A stretch of DNA of 64,000 bases from Mixophyes australis (GCA_036250195.1 JAVHZZ010000009.1:41693824-41757823); one strand, 5' to 3'. Positions 34,900 to 46,459 are shown, counted from the first letter of the stretch. Translations and numbers: made by a program. The notes: generated from the letters alone by a model not told the origin.

Positions 34900-35104
34900 A
34901 CAATCCCTACTGTTCAAATAACCTTTTGTTAATTGTATCCAGTCACTTACATTTGGTCAGACAACCTCAAGATGAGCCTGTGCAGAGTCTTGACTGCTAT
35001 GAGAATGATCCAGCTTCACAAGTCTATACAATAGTCTATACAATATGGAGAGAGTACTAGGAACCCGGAAACTTTCCTTATGTGCATGCCTGCTGGGTCC
35101 CCAT

Positions 35105-35420
35105 CTACCCCAGTACTCTTCACATTGCTACCCCTCAGTCCTCTTTATAACACTACCACCCACTTCTCTTAACAAAGTCACCCTTAGATCTCATCACAAT
35201 GCAACTCTCAGTTCTCTTCACACTACCATCCCCTAATTCTATTTACAATGCCATCCCAGTTCTCTTCACAATGCTACCCCAGTGCTCTCCACAATGCCAC
35301 CCCCAGTTCTCTTCACAATGCGACCCTTCAGCTCTCTACACAATATCACATCTAGTTTCCTTCACAATGTCAGCATCAGATCTCTCAAATCCACCACCTA
35401 GTTCCATCCACATAGCCATC
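35105..35420. repeat. Minisatellite, ~28-bp unit
   Basis: Imperfect repeats of CAGTTCTCTTCACAATGC and CACCCC, roughly ten copies. The 120-codon plus frame is a repeat shadow. Confidence 0.75.
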
Positions 35421-36052
35421 CCAAAGTTCTCTACAAGCCCAGTTCCTCTTGGCTCCTTTTCACTGACCCTTGGATGGTGGGGCCCACAGGTATTTCCATG
35501 GTTCCCCGGCGGACCAGTCCGACCCTGTGTGTGTTTCATAAACAAGACTCTGTGTAAATAATATTTCATGAAACTTGGCAAAAATAAAGCATTAGTTCTG
35601 GACTGTGTGTGCCTATGTTTTAACCAAGTGTATAACTAGTTGCCATCTGTGGGGACTCATTACTTCTCAAGCCACAGAAGCCCAAGGGTAGCTATTAATA
35701 GCCCTACCATTTTCAGCGCTTGGCACTTTAGTAGAAAAGGAAGAGATGCTCTTTTCCTCACACCTACTACAGCAAAGCATCCATGTAAGGTAACAGATCT
35801 AGTTACCATGACTAAGGAGAGTCCCAAAATACGTGTGAAAATATCATCCTTTCAAGGCTGCATAACTCTGCTTGAAATGTATGTATGTTTCTGTCCCATT
35901 TTCCATAGCACGGGGAACTGAGAGATGATGACATTGTTTAGCTTGTCTCAAGACTAATGTCAATATATACATCCAAGATCAGACCTCAGTGGCTGGTGAC
36001 CCCTGATACCCATTAGCCAGTCTCTTTTTAAACAGAATTGGACCCAATGATA

Positions 36053-36788
36053 TGTTATGAGCGTTTTGTCGCTATCCAATAACGATTGTCGAATCTCGAT
36101 TTGTGTTTCCAACGCACAAAGATTTATTCTCAAAAAGTAGCAGTATATATATATTAGCAAAATAATAGCAAGTACAGACGTTACTTATCGCAGGCGCTCT
36201 GGATCCAGTGAACAGTCATTCAGTCCTGAAGTCTTTGGTCTAAGTGGTCTAAGTGACTGAACTCTGGATGAGGAGCTGCTGCTTATATGCAAACAGAGAT
36301 ACAGTAAAACAATGCAAAGGTGTGGCTTGCTTCTATTGGTCCAGGCATCAGGAGGGTCCAGGGGGTTGCAGATCATAGGCTAGTTTAAGCTCAGGAATCC
36401 AAAGGAGGGGGTCATCTCTCCAGGGGATGAGCTCTGATCTTCTCGCCTAGATTACTCATCATAATAGTCCATAATTCCTTAACATTAATAACTTGCGTAT
36501 GCACTCTGCGATTCCTTCGCAGAGTGAACCGGACAGTTGTAAACGTGAAGAGGATTAGTATGATACCACACATGACTAGATTCTTTCAACGTGTACCATA
36601 TGTTTTACTGATATGCCTATAACTTAATATTAGATATAAATACTACTATATTTCGACATAAATGACTATGTGTTGCAACTACCATTAATGTGTACTATTT
36701 TACAAGTGTGCGTGTTTGTGCGAATGTATGTAAAAGACTAAATACTGTTGTTGCGTACGCCCTTCCACGCCGTAGCGTACCGTACGCA
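36053..36788 (-). mobile_element. Probable antisense LTR
   Basis: Read on the minus strand there is a CCAATAG box, GCATATAAGCAGC (TATA box) about 25 bp further on, then AATAAATC (polyadenylation signal) and an end ACGCTCATAACA, in the U3-R-U5 order of an LTR. The start TGCGTACGGTACGC is a guess; no matching TSD was found. A 10-bp perfect hairpin lies at 36502-36526. Left end well supported, right end weak. Confidence 0.5.
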
Positions 36789-36895
36789 TCTTTTCAAACA
36801 AAGACAACCAAGTTTGCTCGATTTTAATTGAAATGACTTTATCCAATATGCTGACTTCGACAGATACATATAGCAAGATAAAAACTGCAGATCTA

Positions 36896-37071
36896 GGGGT
36901 AAATGTATCAAGCTGAGAGTTTTCCGGCGGGTTTGAAAAACCAATCAGATTCTAGCAATCATTTATTTAGCACATTCTACAAAATGACAGCTATAATCTG
37001 ATTGGTTGCTATAGGCAACATCTCCACTTTTCAAACCCGCCAGAAAACTCTCAGCTTGATACATTTACCCC
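36896..37071. mobile_element. PIF-type foldback MITE 1 (176 bp)
   Basis: GGGGTAAATGTATCAAGCTG opens and its near-exact complement closes the element; arms extend about 45 bp, with a TSD CTA (36893-36895 and 37072-37074). A 3-bp TSD and GGG-type ends fit PIF/Harbinger. Confidence 0.9.
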
Positions 37072-37315
37072 CTAGTCTGAGAATTGAAGCTAATCTAGAA
37101 ACAGATGGAGTGTTCAGAGAGGGGAAAAAAGCAGCACAGCAATGGTCAAGCACAGTTCCTGGAGTATTCTGAGAGAAGCTCAAATTAAGGCCCAGCATGC
37201 AGACTAAAGTAGCAATCCAGTTTTACAAAAAAAAATAGCAATATAAATGTCCATATATTTATGTATAAATCAAAGTTCTGTGGTGCTGAAAATACATATG
37301 ACAATTTACTAAAAC

Positions 37316-37360
37316 TGAAGCAGCATTGATTATCTTGGTACAAGAATCAATGCTGCTTCA
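37316..37360. repeat. Hairpin with 15-bp perfect arms
   Basis: TGAAGCAGCATTGAT and ATCAATGCTGCTTCA are separated by 15 bases. Confidence 0.85.
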
Positions 37361-37369
37361 GAATGGCAA

Positions 37370-38360
37370 ATCTCCAGCAAGTATAGCACCGAAGTAATCT
37401 GCAATGCAGGTGTTGGACAGCTGGTGGAATGCAAATTAAAGTTGTTTCAGCATTAGATAGAGTCAAGAGTATTATGCATATCATCATGCTCACAAAATCC
37501 AGAGTAGCATTGATAATTCCGGACCCATGGGTTTACTAATGAAGAATCAGACACAGCAGTGCAGATGGTGTACATCCAATACGAAGCAAATTGAAAATGT
37601 TTCATTATTAAACTCAGGAGTCAGTGGTAACAATCACCCACAACTTACAAGAAAGTTTACAAGGCAAGCACCAACAACACATTAGAAACATGGTCAGTTT
37701 TTGAAAACGGATCACCATAGCCATGGGGTGATCATATCAAATAGCTGGAACAATATGGTGGGCAGCAAATAAGCAATGGTCCAATGAAAGCCGGATCAGG
37801 TGGACAAAGGTACAGTAACAGATATGTTAAGCACTAATCAATAGGCTTTGCAAGGTAGCCTTGCACTGACAAGATCTTATGAGTATGCATCCCAGCACCT
37901 ACATGACATCACCTCTTATCAAAGATACTTCCAAGATACTTCCACGTTATAATATGCACATAACTCTTATTCAACATTACCTTTGCTTCTCTTATCCCAG
38001 TTCAGTTGCAAGTCTATCAATAGTCTGAGAATGATAACATTTGGCAAACTTCTTGTATCGCGCCATCTTTATTACATATGCAACTCTGGACTTTTGAGTA
38101 ACAGACACAACTGACATGACTTGTGACAGCTTGCTAGCGACGGGACTCATTCTTTATGTCAAGCATGGTTCATTTGTTAAACAATGAATTTGAAATATCA
38201 CTGTCTTATGTTTTCCATACGTTTAATTTGATAAATTGGCAAGAAAAGGATTTTGTGAGGGAAAAAAATAAATGGTTTCAGCCAAACACAGATGTAAGAA
38301 GAAAACAGGCAGGCAATTTCCAAAGTTAATTCATTGCACAACATAGTTTTTTAAGTCACA
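37370..38360. other. No gene recognised
   Basis: Purine-rich text similar in style to antisense LTR or retroelement interior (CAGCAGTGCAG, AGTCAGTGGTAACAATC), but no ends, TSD or frames could be defined. Confidence 0.4.
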
Positions 38361-38361
38361 T

Positions 38362-38830
38362 CATATTATTATTATTAATTTTTATTTATAGGGCGCCACT
38401 AGGTATCCGTAGCGCCGTACAGGGACAGACAGAAACACGATACAGGGTGAGACAGCACGGTACAGTTATCAAAAAGCACAGTAACTCAGAAGCTCAATGT
38501 ACAGCTAGATGAGAGGTGAGAGCCCCCAGCGGGGTAGAGAGAGGGGTAGAAGGGCAGGAGGACCTCACGGAAGAGACAAGGAGCTGGAGAGCAGAGTTAA
38601 GGTGGTGGAGTATAGAAGGAGAGGAGGCCCTGCTCGAAGGAGCGTACAATCTAAGGGGAGGGTAGGACGGACAGAGACGCAATGGTAGGAGGATGGAATG
38701 GGGAGAACGGAGGCTGGGACGGAGAGGGGGGAAGAGGAGAATAAAAAGGAGGGAGGTAAGAGGGGGACAGGAGGGAGGGCAGGAGTGGGAGGGGGGTAGG
38801 GGGAGACTAGATGACGTTAATAATAATATC
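38362..38830. repeat. Dispersed GTAGCGCCGTACAGG repeat
   Basis: TTTATTTATAGGGCGCCACT, GTAGCGCCGTACAGG and GAGCGTACAATCTAAGGGG are the catchphrases of a very common amphibian/fish dispersed repeat. A relative (TTATATAGCGCC...CCGTAGCGCTTTACAA) lies at 43880. The block is bordered by ATATTATTATTA and TAATAATAATAT, inverted to each other. The 112-codon minus frame is a purine-tract shadow. Confidence 0.6.
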
Positions 38831-39654
38831 ACTTATGACATCACATAGGACATTTCAAACATTATAACATAACTGGACTGACTTTATACAGCACTGCCTA
38901 TGTCACCGATAAATACATAAGCAAAGACAAAGACTAGGATATAATACAAGTGAAGATAACAAATAATAAAAGAAAAACAAAAATACATTTAACGTAATCT
39001 ATGGTTATGCTGAGAAATGTCATGACAAACATAGATAATCTTACAAGTAAAACATCAATGAATACAGCATTGGAATTAAGCAAACAGATGTAGACATGTA
39101 AACTACAAGAGAGGTATATAGATGGATCAAGTTAATTTAAACAAATGGTACCACGCAGTGCCTTATTATGTAGAGATAAAGCACCTATAATACAGTTGTT
39201 CTGTATTTTCTATAGTCACGCATACTGTTTTTTTGTGAATTTGCATGCCAGAGGAGATTTGTCTCTGTGGCAATGCGAGTTTCATGTTTCTTTGAGAAAG
39301 GTTGCACAGACTTGGACTCTTGTGTATCTCTGTCCGAACTACTGTCTTCTGTCAGAGGAGTTATATGCAGTGGAGGATTCTAATGACTGGATCACTTACA
39401 GCCACAGTAGAATTCAGATTCAAGTTAAAGTTCAGAAGTCAGAAACTTTGCGAGACAGGCACAGGTCAATATTAGGAAACAAAGGGCAAATCAGAAGTTA
39501 TGTGAAGTAACAGGCTAAAGTTAATAGGAAAGAACAGCCCAGGATCCAGGAGTCAGGAACAGGAACAAAATTAGATGACAATCCATGGTCAAACACTGGA
39601 AAACAAGTTACAAGGAGTTGCTGACCAAAATAATCAATAGCTATTATGTGACCT

Positions 39655-39849
39655 GGGTGTAAATGTATAATGCTGCGAGTTTATGGATGGTTTTCAAAAA
39701 TGTAGATGTTGCCTATAACAACTGATCTGATTCTAGTTATCATTAATATGGTACATACTACAAAATGATAGCTAGAATCTGATTGGATGCTATTGGCAAC
39801 ATCTCACTTTTCAAATCCGCTGGAAACTCGCAGCTTGATACATTAACCC
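39655..39849. mobile_element. PIF-type foldback MITE 2
   Basis: The family of 36896: GTAAATGTATAATGCTGCGA at the left, CTCGCAGCTTGATACATTAA at the right, interior CTGATTGGATGCTATTGGCA shared with MITE 1. The arms are diverged, so it is older than its neighbours. CTG flanks the right side and is shared with MITE 3. Confidence 0.8.
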
Positions 39850-39853
39850 CCTG

Positions 39854-40042
39854 GGGGTAAATGTATCAATCTGCGGGTTCTTCAACACCCGCGTGTTCAG
39901 CCTCTTTCGCAATTAAATTTCAAGCGGCGCTACATTGTAAAGGGAAGTTAACCCTTTACAATGCAGCGCCGCTTGAAATTTAATCACGGAAGAGGCTGAA
40001 CACGCGGGTGTTGAAGAACCCGCAGATTGATACATTTACCCC
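39854..40042. mobile_element. PIF-type foldback MITE 3, nearly perfect hairpin (189 bp)
   Basis: Ends GGGGTAAATGTATCAATCTG and complement. The arms, about 90 bp each, differ at only a few bases; the TSD is CTG (39851-39853 and 40043-40045). Interior arm text: TTCAACACCCGCGTGTTCAG and TTAAATTTCAAGCGGCGC. Confidence 0.92.
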
Positions 40043-40083
40043 CTGGTCTTTTAAAGACTCTTTATCACCTTCCTCTACTCCTG

Positions 40084-40271
40084 GGGGTAAATGTATGAAC
40101 ATGCGGGTTCTTCAACACCCGCGTGTTCAGCGTGTTCGGCGATTAAATTTCAAGCGGCACTGCATTGTAAAGGGAAGTTTTCCTTTACAATGCAGCGCCG
40201 CTTGAAATTTAATCGCCGAACACGCTGAACACGCGGGTGTTGAAGAACCCGCATGTTCATACATTTACCCC
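40084..40271. mobile_element. PIF-type foldback MITE 4, nearly perfect hairpin (188 bp)
   Basis: Same subfamily as MITE 3, with a CTG TSD (40081-40083 and 40272-40274). The arms are nearly identical, interrupted by very few mismatches. Frames 40008-40205 plus and 40150-40338 minus give almost the same peptide because the DNA is palindromic; they are not genes. Confidence 0.92.
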
Positions 40272-40623
40272 CTGGTGGTATGGAGGTCTCTGAGTAGTCA
40301 GCTAGACTGGTGACAACATTAACAACCTGTAGTTCCAACTTACCTTTTAATACTCAATGATTACAAGTAGTAGATTGTATCTGATGAGTGTCATACAAAC
40401 CTGATTGTATTATTAATGAAGCAGGTAAAAGTTTACCAATGTATAAATACCAAACAGTGCAAAAGTTGAACCAATTTTCATTTCCTTACACTCTCTGCAT
40501 AACAGACAGCTTTATTCAACATATGGGTTGTCGTTTAACTTCCTCAGTACATTCGCACGCCCTCGGAATTGAAAAAGAGGCAAAATGTCATTGTTACGTC
40601 ATCAGATCTCGCAAATTTTGGAT

Positions 40624-40631
40624 TATATAAG
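40624..40631 (+). promoter_or_regulatory. TATA box of hAT copy 3
   Basis: TATATAAG is at the position equivalent to CTATAAATA in copy 1, followed by the same ACC.CCCTC.A.GGCGAT block. Confidence 0.45.
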
Positions 40632-40774
40632 TACCACCCTCGATGGCGATAGGCCATATCACAGAGGGACACAAAAGGTATAGCACAGTTCTTGGCAGTC
40701 TGTAGAGCAGTTGGGCAGCGTCATAGGTAGAATAGAAAAAGGAGGGGTAGCAGTGTTCTTCAAAGTCTCCAGTG

Positions 40775-42190
40775 ACATTCAGGAGAGCTCCATTGCTCCA
40801 TTGCTAATTGTCAATGCTGAAATAGAAATAATAGGTCTGGCAAGCTTGGTCTTCTAAATCTGCAGTCACATAATGTACAGTGTTATATAGGTAACACGCA
40901 AAGAGGAGAGCTCCATTGCTCCATTGTTAATTGTCATTGCTGAAATAGAAATGCTAGGGCTGGCAGGCTTGGTGTAAATCTGCAGTCACATTGTACTGTG
41001 CTATATAGGTAACACACAAAGAGGAGAGCTCCATTGCTCCATTGCTAATTGGTATTGTTGAAAAACAAATACTAGGGCTGGCAGGCTTGGTAGTCTGAAT
41101 TTGCAGCCAAAGTGTACGGTGTTTTATAGGTTACACACAAAGAGGAGAGCTCCATTGCCAATTGTCATTGCTGAAATACAAATACTAGGGCTGGCAGGCT
41201 TGGTAGTCTGAATTTGCAGTCAAAGTGTACGGTGTTATATTGGTAACACACAAAGAGGAGCACTCCATTGCTAATTGTCATTGCTGAAATAGAAATACTA
41301 GGGCTGGCAGGCTTGGTGTTCTGAATGTGCAGTCAAAATGCACAGTGTTATATAGGTAACACACAAAGAGGAGAACTAAATTGCTAATTGCAAATTGTCA
41401 TTGCTGAAATACAAATACTAGGGCTAGCAGACTTGGTCTTCTGAATTTGCAGTCAAATTGCACAGTGTTATATTGGTTAAACACAAAGAGGAGAGCTCCA
41501 TTGCTAATTGTAGCTGCTGAAATACAAATACTAGGGCTGGCAGGCTTGGTCTTCTGAATTTGCAGTCAAAGTGTACGGTGTTATATAGGTTATACACAAA
41601 GAGAAGAGCTCCATTGCTAATTGTCATTGCTGAAATAGAAATACTAGGGCTGGCAGGCTTGGTGTTCTGAATTTGCAGTCAAATTGTACAGTGTTATATA
41701 GGTAACACACAAAGAGGAGAGCTCCATTGTTTCATTGCTAATTGTCATTTCTGAAATACAAATACTAGGGCTGGCAGGCTTGGTATTCTGAATTTGCAGT
41801 CAAAGTGTACGGTGTTATATAGGTTACACACAAAGAGGAGAGCTACATTGCTCAATTGCTAATTGTAGTTGCTGAAATACAAATACTAGTGCTGGCAGGC
41901 CTGGTCTTCTGAATTTGCAGTTAAATTGCACGGTGTTATATTGGTTACACACAAAGAGGAGAGCTCCATTGCTCCATTGCTAATTGTAGTTTCTGAAATA
42001 CAAATACTAGAGCTGGCAGGCTAGGTCTTCTGAATTTGCAGTCAAAGTGTATGGGTTTTATATAGGTTACACACAAAGAGGAGAGCTCCATTGCTCCATT
42101 GCTAATTGTCATTGCTGAAATACAAATACTAGGGCTGGCAGGCTTTGTCTTCTAAATCTGCAGTCACATTTTACTGTACCATAGCTCACT
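40775..42190 (+). repeat. Subterminal tandem repeat, ~118-bp unit, 12 copies
   Basis: Each unit contains GAGAGCTCCATTGCTCCATT, GTCATTGCTGAAATACAAAT, ACTAGGGCTGGCAGGCTTGG, TCTGAATTTGCAGTCAAAGT and GTTATATAGGTAACACACAA. The GCTGGCAGGCTTGG motif recurs at about 40830, 40955, 41080, 41187, 41306, 41425, 41536, 41648, 41770, 41892, 42015 and 42136. Copy 1 has about five units. Confidence 0.95.
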
Positions 42191-43587
42191 CAGAAATAGG
42201 AGACGTGGCAGGGTTCAGTACTGAAGCAGAAATTGTAATAGTAGGGCTGTCAGTGTTCTTAAAAGTCTCCATTGACATTCTACTGTGCCATAGCTCATAC
42301 AGAAACAGGAGGGGTGGCATTGTTCTTGTCACACTCCAGTCTTAGTCATGATAATACTAATCCCTCTACCTCATGTGCTAAAGTCTATGTTCAACTCCAT
42401 AGTGGTTTTAAGGCAGGGAAATAAAAATGTAAATTAAAAGCTTGTACCTTTTTAAAGAAAAAAACACATCTCTAATAAAGGTGAAAGTTTACTGTAGAAA
42501 AACTTAAAATTACCAACATGCCAATCTACCCAAAATATTACCAAGCATACCAGTATCAGCTAGCTCCCTTCTCTCAGCTGGATCTCAGCACCTGCAATCT
42601 GCACTGTCATCATATTCACCCTCATCATCCTCAAACAATACTAATTCATCCCCGCTGAAATCCACCATCACAGAAGTCTGTGTACTTTGATGTAATTGCC
42701 GGTAATGGCCTTTCTCATGGAATTTGTAGTTCATTTTACTGAAGAGCTGTCATGATTTTTGGGAAATTTTAGACCAGACCAAATGTCAAAATGTTGTGCA
42801 GACTCATCTGCATCACCACTGGGTGTCTTGGGAAAGCTAGGTTTTTTCCTACCAAAAATTTCCAGAGAAACTGAAGGAGGAGATGTCATTGTGTCATGTA
42901 CCACTTGAGCTGTCAGCTTGCTGACCAGGAGCTCATTGCATCTCTTGAGATCTAGGTCTGTTGGAAAGAAAGAAAAGCACAGTTACCAAAATGTAATGAT
43001 CCAATTTCAAGATGTTGATAACTCTTGGATCCTAGTGAAGCGAATAAAGTACTTAATCTACAAGTCCAACATAATTAGCGGAATTGCTTTGTTTCATTTC
43101 CTCCTTCAATTTCTCTTACTGCTCTTCAAAAAGTCTAATTTGGGGAATCACTTGACTCAAGCTAACAGTGTCTGCACTCTTTCCACAGGTGACTTTGAGT
43201 GGTTTCAGTACCTTGCACAATATGGAAAGAATTCTCCACTGCGCTGGAGTAAAGTACATTCCCCCTAAATTCTATTCTACTTGCAGCTGCTTCATTCTCC
43301 TACTTGCTGTTGCAGAATCCCAAATATGACCCTAAATATTTCGGGACACAGACAGCATCGCCTGCATGTCATTGTCATTTTTTAAATAGTTCTGTACCAC
43401 CATGTTGATTGTGTGAACAAAACAGGGAATGTGATGGAATTCCCCCTGCTGTAATGCTCTAACAATATTGGTGGCATTATCAGAAATCACGTATCCTGAC
43501 GAGAGTCCAAGAAGGTTAAACCATGTTGAAAATTACATCCCTTCGTTTTTCAAACAGGTTGTCAGCGGTATTACCTCTGAAATGCAC

Positions 43588-44068
43588 CTCGTCTCTGATA
43601 GCCACCTCTCATTTCCGCCTTTAAGACATCTCCCATGCTGCTCCCCACTTATGGAATTCCCTACCACGCTCAATCAGACTTTCCCACAGCCTTCAAATCT
43701 TTAGATGCTCTTTGAAAACTCTTATCTTTTTTAGAGGTGACCTTATCCTCAATAACACTGTTCACACTAATGCACTCTCACAACTATTCCAATCTCCACT
43801 CTGAGCCACACTCGCTCCTCTTGTTTCAGCTGTGCCCTCTTCCCTTTTGGATGTAAGCTCTCTCATCACCATCATCATTTATTTATATAGCGCCAGCAAA
43901 TTCCGTAGCGCTTTACAAATGAGCAGAGTCCTCCATACTTGTTTTCATGTCTCCATGCATTTTGTCTGCCTTGTCTGTTCTTGTTTTACGTATGTCTTTT
44001 TTTTTGTATGTCCTTGTCTTCCCTACTGTATGGCACTGTGGAACACTGTGGTGCCTTACAAATCTACG

Positions 44069-44101
<33 letters not shown>
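43588..44101 (+). mobile_element. LINE 3' end (L2/CR1-like) inserted in the hAT transposase
   Basis: The plus strand reads LWNSLPRSIRLSHSLQIF then SLKTLIFF, the usual C-terminus of L2/CR1-type ORF2 proteins (LWNSLP...F...LKT.LF). It is followed by a 3' UTR with TTATATAGCGCC and GTGCCTTACAAATCTACG and an (AAT)n tail at 44069-44101. It is 5' truncated, as most LINE copies are, and separates two parts of the minus-strand transposase. Confidence 0.75.
44069..44101. repeat. (AAT)n microsatellite, LINE tail
   Basis: About ten AAT units directly follow the LINE 3' end. Confidence 0.95.
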
Positions 44102-45329
44102 TGCCTCTTAGTGAAGCAGATGATACACAGAGTAGCCTGCCTCTGAAAAATGTGACATACTTGGTTACATGGTTCTGCTGCTCCTGCTGGTGAAGGCGAA
44201 TCACCAACCCAGTGGGCAGTCACAGTCATATAATCTTTAGTTTGCCCAGTTCTGCTTGTCCACATATTTGTGGTTAAGTGTAAAGTGGGTAGAATGGCAT
44301 TTTATAGCCCAATAATTACATTTTTATGAACCTTCTGGTAGAGGTGAGGAATAGCTTTTCTAGTAAAATGGTGTTGTGATGGAATTTGGTAACGGGTACA
44401 CAAGACCTCAAGTGATTGTGTAACACCAATATCCACATTAATAGTGGATATTGGACGCAGATCTAATACTTGCATAATCGCCATGGCGTCTGTGATCCGC
44501 TTTGCGACTGGGTGACAGCTTTCATACTTGCTAAGGATTGTTTAACAGTCAATTGTTGTAAACTACTAGTATTCTTCTTCTTGGTCTGCTTCTGGGTTGA
44601 AGATCCACCCCCAGCAGCAGGAGCAGCAGCAGTGGGCCTAACGCACAAGGATTCTTCTGAGGAGTCCAGGATATGGGAGGAGTCATCTCGCATTAGCAAC
44701 TTGGATACAGGACTAACTCCAATCACTTGTGAGGATATTGATGATGAAGGTGTTGGGGTGTAGATTGCGGGTGCTGTGATCTAGATGAGAGAAGGGAGGT
44801 AGATGATGCTGGACTGTTTGTTGTTATTTTTTTAGCATAAGTTTCTGATTTTCCCAAGAGCTTTCCATGGCATAAATGGATGAGGATCCTATATGGTTAA
44901 GATCCCTACCTCTACTGATTGTGGCTTTACAATGCTACAAATGGCTAGACAACTGTTGTCAGGAGTTGGGTAAAAATAATTCCACACATAAGAGGTGGAT
45001 TTTTTGATCTTATGCCCAGGCATGACAATACCATTCTTATCACTGGCAAGTACTGCTGCAGTCTTTGTTTGAAAGTGTATGAAAATAAAATTGACTGCAA
45101 ATGACTTGAAATTAGTGTTATTGAGGTTAATAATAATGTAGGAACAAAAAATGAGCAAAATATGTTATTTTGGCATATTTTAGCTATTTTACTAAAAAAA
45201 ATACAGATCTAAAACCAAAACACATGAGGGCAGTTTTGCCAAAACCAAAATTAAAACCAAAACACAAACTTAATCCAGATCCAAAACCAAAACCAGAAAA
45301 CGGGGGTCAGTGAACATCTCTATTAGATT

Positions 45330-46220
45330 CTAATCTTTTCTATTTTTTAATTCTTCTGTATTGGAAGGGGCATTCAGTGAAATCTATATTAGAAAAAAGA
45401 GCGTTTGTATATGAAGGTTTTTTTCTGGGCATTTTCGACAGTCAGTGACCGCATAAGCTGCAAAAAATGTCATCTGCCATGCCACCAACTGAAGCAAGCC
45501 TATTGGATAAATTAAGCAAAAAAAAAAAATTTGTGAAAAGCGAAAGAGATAAAAATGTGTAGACTGCAGGCACTTTCTGAGCCGGAGACCTGTTACCTTC
45601 CTTTTTAGGTATCAAAAGTTACACCAGTTACAGGACATAGTCCACACCAGAGGTTCCTTGAAGCTCTACTCTTCCCCATAGGTGACAGAGTTTTCTCATA
45701 TTTGAAGTTGTCAACAATTGTACAAGTCGTACAACATTATTTGTACATTATTAAAGCTAAATAATCTGTATGACAGACATAGGAATAATTATGGAAAGAA
45801 TATCTGTCCACAACTTGCATAAAACCTTGCAAGAAATCCCAATATATAACTTATCAATTATTTGCTCATTGTATTAGTTGTAATGGTAACTTAAATAAAA
45901 GGTGCATACATTCCATGTGAAAAATCTTAGTGAAAAGCAACTTCAACATGATCTTGAGTTTGATAATGGACAATATTTATTTTTATTATTACACAATAAC
46001 TAAAGTGTAAACATGTTTCTTTGGGGGCAATTATGGCACTTGTATCTATGTTTGTGCAAATGGGAAAGTACCTATATGTACAAATCAAGATAACAATGTG
46101 TTTATTTCTGCATGAAAGGAGCTGGATAGTTTAAGCTACTTTTTCACATATGTGAGACAGGGAGTTGTTTTTCCTGTATTACAGAGGGTTTTGAAGTTTT
46201 ATTTATGGCTCATAGAGAAT
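45330..46220. other. No gene recognised
   Basis: AT-rich DNA without recognised coding or repeat signals. Confidence 0.5.
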
Positions 46221-46223
46221 ACA

Positions 46224-46453
46224 CATACCTCAAAACTGTCTCCCAATTTTAGTGGGACAGTCCCAAATTTAGGGCTATGTCTCATTCGGGGATATGTTTG
46301 TCCCATGGGTGGGAATATTGGTGGGAAGAGAAGTATATAATTTACATTGTTAGGAAGCCCTCTGGAGGTGGCCATCAAGGTGTGATCACACTCCCATCGA
46401 AACATGTCCATGCCCCCATTCCGCTGCTGAGGACTTGCAAGTTGGGAGGTATA
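46224..46453. mobile_element. MITE, CATACCTCAAAACTGTC type
   Basis: The left CATACCTC and right GGGAGGTAT are inverted; the interior has an inverted GTGGGACAGTCCCAAAT block. The possible TSD around AGAATACA / TAAATACA is imperfect. The long minus frames over it (46199-46766) are chance frames. Confidence 0.6.
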
Positions 46454-46459
46454 AATACA

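Larger units (their letters stand above)
42590..45075 (-). pseudogene. hAT (BED-type) transposase, antisense to the element ends
   Basis: Order on the minus strand: a BED-finger-like segment (44889-45075, STSYVWNYFYPTPDNSCLA), a Gln/Ser linker (44463-44726), then LDLRPISTINVDIGVTQSLE and RYQIPSQHHFTRKAIPHLYQ (44302-44484), NMWTSRTGQTKDYMTVTAHW (44056-44265), then after a LINE insertion ADNLFEKRRDVIFNM, VISDNATNIVRALQQGEFHH and IPCFVHTINMVVQNYL (43300-43590), and finally an acidic tail (GDELVLFEDDEGEY, about 42600-42660). This is the domain order of ZBED/hAT transposases; DNATN and FVHTINM belong to the RNase H-like catalytic fold. Stops and frameshifts are frequent. The middle and C-terminal regions are largely non-readable between 42660 and 43270. 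Confidence 0.78.
40543..45322 (+). mobile_element. hAT element copy 3 (5' truncated, internally rearranged)
   Basis: Homology to copy 1 begins near GTACATTCGC (40548) and includes GAGGCAAAATGTCATTGTTA, the TATA region, the tandem repeats, a decayed Lys-rich frame (42330-42540) and the right part GTATGAAAATAAAATTGACT through GTCAGTGAACATCTCTA. The left inverted repeat is missing. Between about 42590 and 45065 the transposase runs in the opposite direction to the ends. Confidence 0.78.

Noticed and set aside
38494..38832. 112-codon minus frame rich in Leu/Ser/Pro
   Set aside because: It is the complement of a purine-rich tract in a dispersed repeat.
40008..40338. Two frames on opposite strands giving the same peptide (MNMRVLQHPRVQRVRRLNFK)
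   Set aside because: The peptide identity is due to the palindromic MITEs, not to duplicated genes.
40381..40400. CTGATGAGTGTCATACAAAC as a third hammerhead
   Set aside because: It has CTGATGA but no GAAA core or stem II pairing.
40775..42190. CRISPR-like array
   Set aside because: Repeats are contiguous ~118-bp units without unique spacers, inside a eukaryotic transposon.
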